A stretch of DNA of 6,767 bases from Actinomycetota bacterium (GTDB lineage Bacteria; Actinomycetota; Humimicrobiia; Humimicrobiales; Humimicrobiaceae): contig JAQVHC010000068.1 in NCBI GenBank assembly GCA_028696435.1, positions 1 through 6,767 on the forward strand. The letters are read 5' to 3'. The notes beneath the pieces are model-generated. The model searched no databases and had not been told where the DNA came from. It was given only the letters and a program-made list of their open reading frames with translations. Position 1 is the stretch's first letter, and each line of letters opens with the position of its first letter. The translations under genes and the position numbers were made by a program. Below, in pieces: positions 1-5,575 of the stretch.

Positions 1-213
1 GTAGTATGTGATATTAATTTTAATAACAGGGGTATAAAAAAAGAAATAAAATTAGCTGAAAAAAATGGCTATAGCTTTGTTATTATAATTGGTGAAAATG
101 AAATAAAAACCGGTAATCTGGTATTAAAAGATATCAGGAAATTCAAGCAATACAGTATTAACTGGGAAAATGAAAAAGAAAAAATTATGGAATTTATAGG
201 AGAAGGTGTATGA
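1..213 (+). CDS. hisS: Histidyl-tRNA synthetase, C-terminal end (5' truncated by window)
   Basis: This open frame enters from the left edge in frame 1 and ends at TGA 211-213, giving the last 70 residues. The text VVCDINFNNRGIKKEIKLAEK, GYSFVIIIGENE and GNLVLKDI matches the alpha/beta C-terminal anticodon-binding domain of class IIa HisRS. In that family the pattern is a 'D..gRslkkqlk.A.k.Ga.y.viiGe.El..g.v.lkdm' stretch. HisRS charges tRNA-His in the cytoplasm. The catalytic core lies outside the window. The call is also supported by position: hisS directly followed by aspS is one of the most conserved synthetase gene pairs in Gram-positive bacteria, and the two genes here overlap by the tetranucleotide ATGA, which implies translational coupling. 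The usual full length is about 420 residues, so roughly a sixth is visible. Nothing in the visible part looks disrupted. Confidence 0.9.
   Translation, partial: VVCDINFNNRGIKKEIKLAEKNGYSFVIIIGENEIKTGNLVLKDIRKFKQYSINWENEKEKIMEFIGEGV
198..206 (+). promoter_or_regulatory. Ribosome binding site of aspS inside the hisS 3' end
   Basis: AGGAGAAGG lies inside the last codons of hisS. Its AGGAG core ends 7 nt before ATG 210. This spacing favours ATG 210 over the internal ATG at 237, whose product would align with the E. coli AspRS start (MRT.yCG) but which has no purine-rich box at the right distance. Confidence 0.75.
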
Positions 214-2024
214 GTAATCCTGTTTTTAAGACTGGAATGAGAACCAATTTATGTGGCGAAATAAATAAAGATTTTGCCGGAATGGATGTTACCCTGTGTG
301 GCTGGGTCAATAAAAGAAGAGACCACGGAAAGTTGATTTTTATTGACCTGAGGGATTTCTCCGGGGTAGTACAGTTGATATTTGACCCTAATAAAAATGG
401 TGATTCATATAAAATAGCAAAGAGCATACGAAATGAATATGTTGTAAGGGTAAAAGGCAATGTAAGACCAAGATCGGAAGATACAGTAAATCTTCATATT
501 CCAACAGGTGAAATAGAAATAGCAGTAAAAGATATTGAGATTTTTTCTAAATCAAAAACTCCTCCTTTCATGCTCTATGACAGGGATAAAGTAGATGAAA
601 ACACAAGATTGAAATATAGATATATTGATTTAAGAACAGAACAGATGCAGAGAAATCTAAGATTAAGGCATGCTATAACAGCAGCAACCCGGAAGTATTT
701 TGAATCAAAAGGTTTTATAGAGATAGAAACTCCAATAATGGCTAAGAGCACACCCGAGGGTGCAAGGGATTTTCTGGTACCTTCAAGATTAAACCCGGGG
801 AAATTTTATGCACTTCCGCAGTCACCCCAGCTTTTTAAACAGACACTGATGTTCTCGGGATTTGATAGATGTTATCAGATCGCAAGGTGCTTTAGAGATG
901 AAGACCTGAGAGCTGATAGACAGCCGGAATTTACACAGATAGATCTTGAGATGTCGTTTGTTGAGCCTGATGATGTAATGGAAGTTATAGAAGGGTTGTT
1001 TTCATATATATTTAAAGAAGTTAAAGAGCTATCCATTAAAGAAATAAAGCCGGATTTTACCAGAATAAAGTGGAAAGATAGCATGGAAAGTTACGGTACC
1101 GATAAACCTGATTTAAGATTTGGTCTCACCATAAATGACATTTCAGATATATTTAAAGAAAGCAGTATTGAGTTTTTTAAAGATACTTTAAAAAAGAACG
1201 GGTGTATAAAAAGTATTGTAATAAATGATGCCTCCCTGCTCTCGAGAAAAGAACTGGAAAATCTTACAGATGTTGCAAAAAATTGTGGTGCTGGTGGACT
1301 ATTATGGATTAAAACTGGATGCGGAATGGAGTTTCAGTCACCGGTAAGTAAATTTTTATCAGAAACAGAAAAAAAGGATTTGATTAAAACTTTAAATCTT
1401 AAAGAAAATAATATGATACTTATAGTTGCTGATAAATTTGAGGTAGTATGCCAGGCACTGGGAACTATAAGGAATTATCTTGGTGAGAAATTAAAATTGA
1501 TAAATAAAGATGAGTTAAATTTTGTATGGGTATATGATTTTCCTTTATTTGAATGGAGTGAAAGTGAAAAAAGAATAGTTTCAAAACATCATCCTTTTAC
1601 AAAACCGGATGAAGATACAATGTGCTATTTAAAATCAGACCCATTAAAAGTAAACTCACTGGCTTATGACATAGTATTAAATGGCGAAGAAATAGGAGGC
1701 GGCTCTATAAGGATAAATGATTCTAATTTACAGAAGGAAATATTTGATATACTTAAATTAGATGAAAAGAGAATAGAAGAAAATTTTGGCTTTTTTATAA
1801 AGGCAATGGAATATGGTATACCACCTCATGGTGGCATCGCTATTGGAATGGATAGAATGGTTATGCTTCTGGGTGGTCTTGATAATATAAGGGAAGTTAT
1901 AGCTTTTCCCAAGACTCAATCAGCTGTGTGTATGCTCACGGGCTCTCCTTCAACTGTAACTGAGGAACAGTTAAGAGAGGTGTTCATAAAGGTTATAGAA
2001 GAAGGTAAAGAAGATAAAAAATGA
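210..2024 (+). CDS. aspS: Aspartyl-tRNA synthetase, bacterial type with GAD insertion
   Basis: AspRS joins aspartate to tRNA-Asp (class IIb). The 604 residues fit the bacterial family (about 590). In order there are: an N-terminal OB-fold anticodon-binding domain, about 10-115 (VTLCGWVNKRRDHG at 27-40); class II motif 1, about 165-176 (GFIEIETP); the flipping loop STPEGARDFLVPSR at 180-193; QSPQLFKQ at 204-211; motif 2, 228-245 (FRDEDLRADRQPEFTQID); the bacterial GAD insertion, about 295-425; the conserved GEEIGGGSIR at 492-501; and motif 3, HGGIAIGMDRMVMLLGG at 540-556 with the ATP-binding Arg549. All signature residues are intact. The start overlaps the hisS stop. His39 sits where E. coli has Leu30. 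His at this site is a mark of non-discriminating AspRS, which also charges tRNA-Asn. The second reported determinant aligns with Asp91 and is uninformative, so tRNA specificity is open. No terminator hairpin is evident just after the stop codon. Confidence 0.98.
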   Translation: MSNPVFKTGMRTNLCGEINKDFAGMDVTLCGWVNKRRDHGKLIFIDLRDFSGVVQLIFDPNKNGDSYKIAKSIRNEYVVRVKGNVRPRSEDTVNLHIPTGEIEIAVKDIEIFSKSKTPPFMLYDRDKVDENTRLKYRYIDLRTEQMQRNLRLRHAITAATRKYFESKGFIEIETPIMAKSTPEGARDFLVPSRLNPGKFYALPQSPQLFKQTLMFSGFDRCYQIARCFRDEDLRADRQPEFTQIDLEMSFVEPDDVMEVIEGLFSYIFKEVKELSIKEIKPDFTRIKWKDSMESYGTDKPDLRFGLTINDISDIFKESSIEFFKDTLKKNGCIKSIVINDASLLSRKELENLTDVAKNCGAGGLLWIKTGCGMEFQSPVSKFLSETEKKDLIKTLNLKENNMILIVADKFEVVCQALGTIRNYLGEKLKLINKDELNFVWVYDFPLFEWSESEKRIVSKHHPFTKPDEDTMCYLKSDPLKVNSLAYDIVLNGEEIGGGSIRINDSNLQKEIFDILKLDEKRIEENFGFFIKAMEYGIPPHGGIAIGMDRMVMLLGGLDNIREVIAFPKTQSAVCMLTGSPSTVTEEQLREVFIKVIEEGKEDKK

Positions 2025-2081
2025 AGATAAATGACCATTATAAGCAAAGAAAAACGAAAATTAAAGCAAATATTGCATTTA

Positions 2082-2110
2082 TTGAATAAACAGATGAGTT
2101 ATGCTAACAT
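2082..2110 (+). promoter_or_regulatory. Sigma-70-type promoter of the 6S RNA gene
   Basis: The -35 box TTGAAT (2082-2087) and the -10 box TAACAT (2105-2110) are separated by 17 nt, and a TGC extended -10 element lies at 2102-2104. Start of transcription is predicted about 7 nt downstream, at A2117 or G2118. That is exactly where the left arm of the long closing stem of the RNA begins. This agreement between two independent signals is the main reason for the strand and 5' end assigned to the RNA. Confidence 0.7.
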
Positions 2111-2116
2111 AATTTC

Positions 2117-2305
2117 AGGGTACCCTGTTTATATCGTAACTAAAGTTAATTTTTTGTGCCAACAACTTCACATTGGAAGCCCGTCCTTTGACTGCAGCAT
2201 AAATGCCTGCTTTGCAGGACTTATAAAGCAGGCAAGAGGGCATCCACCTGCAGAGCGCAGGGCGCAAAAAACTTCCTGTGGTTACGAATAAACGGGGTAT
2301 CTCTT
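2117..2305 (+). ncRNA. ssrS: 6S RNA (RNA polymerase-binding regulatory RNA)
   Basis: 6S RNA folds into a long hairpin with a central bubble that imitates an open promoter, and it binds the housekeeping RNA polymerase holoenzyme, mainly in stationary phase. Four things are seen here. (1) A closing stem of about 22 pairs joins 2118-2140 to 2281-2302, with one bulged A2133 and a few G-U pairs. (2) After a small internal loop (2141-2149 / 2272-2280), an 11-pair stem TTTTTTGTGCC (2150-2160) pairs with 2261-2271. (3) A central bubble has an open 5' side (2161-2178), while its 3' side holds a small hairpin, CCTGC 2247-2251 with GCAGG 2257-2261. (4) A terminal arm is closed by GCCC 2179-2182 / GGGC 2238-2241 and ends in a 10-pair hairpin, TGCCTGCTTT 2204-2213 with 2225-2234. 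The length of about 189 nt matches known 6S RNAs (184-190 nt). Base composition is richer in G+C than the flanks. In Bacillus subtilis the 6S-1 gene bsrA also lies just downstream of aspS, which supports the call. The exact 3' end is inferred. No covariance model was run. Confidence 0.85.
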
Positions 2306-2310
2306 TTGTT
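2281..2310 (+). terminator. Possible 3' end or weak terminator of the 6S RNA
   Basis: The right arm of the 6S closing stem is followed by CTCTTTTGTT. A strong GC-containing stem followed by a short T-run could release the polymerase, so the closing stem may double as an intrinsic terminator. The T-run is short and interrupted, so termination may instead need 3' processing. The alternative is partial read-through into alaS. Confidence 0.35.
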
Positions 2311-2319
2311 ATAAGATAT

Positions 2320-2343
2320 TAATATTGATTATAATATTGATTA
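2320..2343 (+). repeat. Exact 12-bp tandem duplication in the alaS leader
   Basis: TAATATTGATTA occurs twice head to tail (2320-2331 and 2332-2343) with no mismatch, inside a stretch made almost only of A and T. The first copy supplies the proposed -35 hexamer TTGATT of the alaS promoter, and the second copy repeats that hexamer 12 bp downstream. It may be a slippage product, or a pair of binding sites one helical turn apart. The sequence does not decide between these. Confidence 0.8.
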
Positions 2344-2353
2344 ATATTATAAA
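2325..2353 (+). promoter_or_regulatory. Probable promoter for alaS-ruvX-mltG
   Basis: TTGATT (2325-2330), a 17-nt gap, then TATAAA (2348-2353) fits the housekeeping consensus. It would start transcripts near 2360 with a leader of about 45 nt before the alaS ATG. The region is so AT-rich that chance matches are likely (a second TATAAA lies at 2355-2360), so confidence is moderate. A promoter is expected here because the 6S RNA separates alaS from the hisS-aspS transcript. Confidence 0.5.
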
Positions 2354-2405
2354 TTATAAAACACTCATACAAAACCAGTACAGGTAGATAATAGATATAG
2401 AATTT

Positions 2406-5132
2406 ATGGAAATAAGGCAGGAATTTCTTAAATACTTTGAGAAAAACGGTCATCTAATAATGCCTTCATCAGGCCTTATACCGCATGGCGACCCCAGCGT
2501 TCTTTTAACTACTGCAGGCATGCAGCAGTTTAAGCCCTATTATCTGGGTATTAAAAAGCCGCCAGCAAAAAGGATAGCTACAGTACAGAAATGTTTTAGA
2601 ACCAGTGATATTGACAGTGTGGGTTATACAGAGCGCCACCTTACATTTTTTGAAATGCTGGGCAATTTTTCATTTGGTGATTATTTTAAAAAAGAAGCAA
2701 TAAATTATTCTCTCGATTTTCTTTTAAACAATCTTGGCATTTCTCTCCAGAATTTATATTTTACTGTTTTTGAGGGAGATAAGGATATACCGGCTGATCT
2801 GGAATCAATTAAATACTGGCAGGAAATGGGAATAGGTAGAGACAGAATATATCAGTATGGCAGGGAAGAAAATTTCTGGGGGCCGGCCGGTGATACGGGG
2901 CCATGCGGGCCCTGCTCAGAAATACACTATGATTTCGGGGAAGAGTATGGCTGTGGTAGAAAAGATTGTAATCCTAACTGTGATTGTGGCAGGTTTCTTG
3001 AAATATGGAATCTGGTGTTTACACAGTATAATTTTGACGGAGATAAATATCTGGAACTTCCGCAGAAAAATATAGATACAGGAATGGGACTGGAGCGCAT
3101 AACAGCAGTCATGGAGGGCACTCCATCGGTTTTTAAAACATCTTTATTCAGTGGAATAATAAACAAGATAGAGGAAATATCAGATAGTAAAAATTATAAA
3201 AATTACAAAAAAAATAAAGATAAAAGCAGTGATGATTTTTATAGAGCGGTAAGGATAATTGCAGACCACATAAGGGCAATTTATTTTTTAATTGCTGATG
3301 GAGTGGTGCCCTCAAATGAAGGCAGAGGGTATATACTGAGGCGAATAATAAGAAGGACAATAAGATTTGGTAAATTAATTGGAATCAAAAACTATTTTTT
3401 AAACGATGTAGGTGAAGTAGTTATAGATGAGTATTCAAAAGTATACCCCGAACTTCTTGAGAAAAAAGATTTTGCATTCAGGCTTGTAAGTGATGAGGAA
3501 AAAAGATTTACAAGAACACTAAAGGAAGGAAATAAGGTCTTACTTCAAAAAATCAGCGAGATTAAAAAAGATAAAAAGGAATATCTTAATCCAAAAGATG
3601 CGTTTAATCTCTATGATACATTTGGTTTCCCGGTGGAGTTAACTGCAGAAATACTGAAAGAAAATAACATAAAGCTTGATTTAAGAAAATTTAATGACTA
3701 CGTAAAGGAGCACACTGAAAAGTCAAGGGGGAAGGATATATTTAATACCGGGATAGATAAAGACATCGAATTATACAGAGAAATAAGTAAAAATATTGAG
3801 GTGGAATTTACCGGTTACCAGAAATACAGAACAGAAACTGTGATTGAAAAAATTATCAAGATTGATGGAGACGGGTCAGGTACAGGCACAGTTAGTAAAA
3901 AACCTGTTTTAGAGCTATCAGAAGGGGAAAAAGGTGAAATAATTCTAAAGGAAACACCATTTTACGGAGAAAGAGGCGGCCAGGTTGGTGATAGAGGCAT
4001 TATTACATATGATAATAATACTTTTATTGTAGATGACTGCACTATTCCAGTAGAAGGTATTATTGTTCATAAAGGGTTTATGGAAAAGGGTAAATTAAAA
4101 GTCGGGGATAAGGTTGAAGCTGAAATTGACCGCAACCGCAGAAAAAACATAAGCAAAAACCACACTACAACCCATATTCTGCACTGGGCCCTTAGAAGTT
4201 TATATGGCAATGAAGTAAAACAGTCCGGCTCTTATGTGGATGAAGATAGATTTAGATTTGATTACACTTTATACAATGCTCCTTCTGAAGAAGATATCAA
4301 TAAAATAGAAGAAATTGTAAATAAAAAAATTCAGAATGATGACCCGGTAAGATGTTTTGAAACTACAAGAGAATTTGCTGAAGAAATAGGTGCAGTAGCT
4401 CTTTTTGACGAAAAATATAGTAAATTTGTGAGAGTTGTAGAAATAAATAATTATAGCAGAGAGCTCTGTGGGGGTACCCACGTAGCCAGAACCGGAGAAA
4501 TTGGCCTGTTCAAAATCATATCTGATTCCAGTGTGGGAGCTAATTTAAGACGAATAGAAGCAGTTACAGGTATGTCTGCATATAACTGTTTGAAGGAAAA
4601 GGAGAAAATATTAAAGAAAGCCTCTGATGGTCTTGAAGTTGAAGAAAGTAAAATTCCTGATGCTATTGAGAAAATGAAAGAGGATTTAAAAAGGAAGGAA
4701 GAACAGCTTAGAAATATGCAGATTAAAATTGCAAAGAAGGAAATAATAGATAAATTTAAATTAAAGCCTGGAGACAACAGGCTAAAAATAATTGATTTTG
4801 ATTTTTCAAAATCAGAAATTGTTCCTGATATAGGAATAAACAATATCGGAATGGTGGGAGATGAGATTATAAATTATTTTGGTGGTTCCAATACATTTAT
4901 AGTCTTTGGCTGCATATCAGGTGAAAAGTCTGTTGTTATTTTAAATTCAACAAAGGACCTTGTAAAAAAAGGGATAGACTGCGGGAAGATTGCGGCAGAG
5001 GTGAGTAAGAAATTAAATGGCAGAGGTGGAGGGAAACCCGGCTTTGCTCAGATGGGTCTGCCTGATAAAAATAGTATAGAAAAAGCAATTAAACTTGTCA
5101 GGGAAATTGTACTGGAGGTACTGGATAAATAA
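2406..5132 (+). CDS. alaS: Alanyl-tRNA synthetase
   Basis: AlaRS charges tRNA-Ala and hydrolyses mischarged Ser- and Gly-tRNA-Ala. The 908 residues are slightly longer than E. coli (876). N-terminal class II core: EIRQEFLKYFEKNGH at 2-16; motif 2 region VGYTERHLTFFEMLGNFSFGD at 72-92; GPAGDTGPCGPCSEIHYDF at 159-177; a cysteine-rich CGRKDCNPNCDC at 183-194, common in clostridial-type AlaRS; and motif 3 GMGLERI at 226-232. The tRNA-recognition region follows (ADHIRAIYFLIADGVVPSNEGRGY, 286-309, with Asn304 in the acceptor-reading position). The editing domain has zinc ligands HTTTH 586-590 and CGGTH 688-692. A coiled-coil segment lies at about 725-785, and the C-terminal DHHA1 domain ends in NGRGGGKPGFAQMG (871-884). 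All key residues are present. ATG 2406 is the only standard start after the in-frame stop at 2385, but the upstream bases lack a good Shine-Dalgarno box. A lysine- and asparagine-rich patch (262-274) is a low-complexity expansion. The gene heads an operon with ruvX, 2 bp away. Confidence 0.98.
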   Translation: MEIRQEFLKYFEKNGHLIMPSSGLIPHGDPSVLLTTAGMQQFKPYYLGIKKPPAKRIATVQKCFRTSDIDSVGYTERHLTFFEMLGNFSFGDYFKKEAINYSLDFLLNNLGISLQNLYFTVFEGDKDIPADLESIKYWQEMGIGRDRIYQYGREENFWGPAGDTGPCGPCSEIHYDFGEEYGCGRKDCNPNCDCGRFLEIWNLVFTQYNFDGDKYLELPQKNIDTGMGLERITAVMEGTPSVFKTSLFSGIINKIEEISDSKNYKNYKKNKDKSSDDFYRAVRIIADHIRAIYFLIADGVVPSNEGRGYILRRIIRRTIRFGKLIGIKNYFLNDVGEVVIDEYSKVYPELLEKKDFAFRLVSDEEKRFTRTLKEGNKVLLQKISEIKKDKKEYLNPKDAFNLYDTFGFPVELTAEILKENNIKLDLRKFNDYVKEHTEKSRGKDIFNTGIDKDIELYREISKNIEVEFTGYQKYRTETVIEKIIKIDGDGSGTGTVSKKPVLELSEGEKGEIILKETPFYGERGGQVGDRGIITYDNNTFIVDDCTIPVEGIIVHKGFMEKGKLKVGDKVEAEIDRNRRKNISKNHTTTHILHWALRSLYGNEVKQSGSYVDEDRFRFDYTLYNAPSEEDINKIEEIVNKKIQNDDPVRCFETTREFAEEIGAVALFDEKYSKFVRVVEINNYSRELCGGTHVARTGEIGLFKIISDSSVGANLRRIEAVTGMSAYNCLKEKEKILKKASDGLEVEESKIPDAIEKMKEDLKRKEEQLRNMQIKIAKKEIIDKFKLKPGDNRLKIIDFDFSKSEIVPDIGINNIGMVGDEIINYFGGSNTFIVFGCISGEKSVVILNSTKDLVKKGIDCGKIAAEVSKKLNGRGGGKPGFAQMGLPDKNSIEKAIKLVREIVLEVLDK

Positions 5133-5134
5133 AA

Positions 5135-5575
5135 ATGAGAATCATGGGTCTGGATGTGGGAGATAAAAGAATAGGTGTGGCAATATCAGACGAAAAGGGA
5201 ATTATATCAACACCACTTAAGGTTATAAAAAATGATGAAAATTCAGGTGAAGAGATAAAAAAAATTGTAGATAAATATGACATTAAAAAAATAATAATAG
5301 GAATTCCATATACGCTTAAAGGTGAAACTGGTATGCAGGCAAGAAAAGTTTTTGATTTTACAGATAATGTTATTAAGAACCTGGGCGTTGATGTTGATTA
5401 TATTGATGAGAGATATACTACAAAAATACCTTCCGGATATTTAAGAAAAAATGCTGGCACTAAAAAAATGGGCTCTAAAAAAACGGATGCTAAAGAAATT
5501 GATAAATTTTCAGCCGGCATAATACTGGCAGATTACCTTGAAAAGAAAAGAAAGAGGGTTTCTAATGAAAGCTAA
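5135..5575 (+). CDS. ruvX: RuvX/YqgF family RNase H-fold nuclease (putative Holliday junction resolvase / pre-16S rRNA nuclease)
   Basis: The 146 residues match the YqgF family, which has an RNase H-like fold. It is linked to 5' maturation of 16S rRNA in E. coli and was annotated earlier as a Holliday junction resolvase. The role here is inferred from family membership. Visible signatures are MGLDVGDKRIGVAISD (4-19, with first acidic Asp7), IIIGIPYTLKGETGMQAR (53-70), DERYTT (91-96, acidic DE pair) and IDKFSAGIILADYL (122-135, with Asp123 as the last acidic residue). The acidic active-site set is therefore complete. The segment 104-121 is unusually rich in lysine. ATG 5135 is preceded by an in-frame stop at 5126. 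The nearest strong box, GGAGG 5114-5118, is 16 nt upstream, so expression probably depends on coupling to the alaS stop 2 bp before. ATG 5144 is an alternative start. The gene ends inside the start of mltG. The order alaS-ruvX-mltG is conserved in many Gram-positive bacteria. Confidence 0.95.
   Translation: MRIMGLDVGDKRIGVAISDEKGIISTPLKVIKNDENSGEEIKKIVDKYDIKKIIIGIPYTLKGETGMQARKVFDFTDNVIKNLGVDVDYIDERYTTKIPSGYLRKNAGTKKMGSKKTDAKEIDKFSAGIILADYLEKKRKRVSNES
5553..5558 (+). promoter_or_regulatory. Ribosome binding site deciding the mltG start
   Basis: AGAGGG lies inside ruvX, 6 nt before ATG 5565. The longer reading from TTG 5538 has no comparable box and would add only nine basic residues, so ATG 5565 is preferred. 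Confidence 0.7.

Noticed and set aside
2031..2291. An 86-codon + strand open frame in the aspS-alaS gap
   Set aside because: It lies over the 6S RNA stem and its promoter, has no ribosome binding site, and its product shows no recognisable motif and an erratic composition. The base-pairing pattern explains the sequence better.
2025..2405. T-box riboswitch upstream of alaS
   Set aside because: T-box leaders often precede synthetase genes, but the AGGGTGGNACCGCG-like box and a terminator/antiterminator pair next to alaS are missing. The only similar bases (CCACCT near 2244) are on the opposite strand and lack the rest of the motif.
3187..3222. A-rich low-complexity run inside alaS as a possible frameshift or slippage site
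   Set aside because: The reading frame continues cleanly into conserved AlaRS sequence (AVRIIADHIRA). It is a Lys/Asn-rich surface segment, with no stop or alternative frame of interest.
4451..4843. Minus-strand open frames opposite the synthetase genes, ruvX and mltG (for example 4451-4843 and 5510-5950)
   Set aside because: They are antisense shadows of strongly conserved genes, with Ser/Phe/Ile-rich products typical of reversed AT-rich coding DNA and no family motifs.
5538..5564. Earlier mltG start at TTG 5538
   Set aside because: It would need a rare start codon without a suitable upstream box, while ATG 5565 has AGAGGG at a 6-nt spacing.
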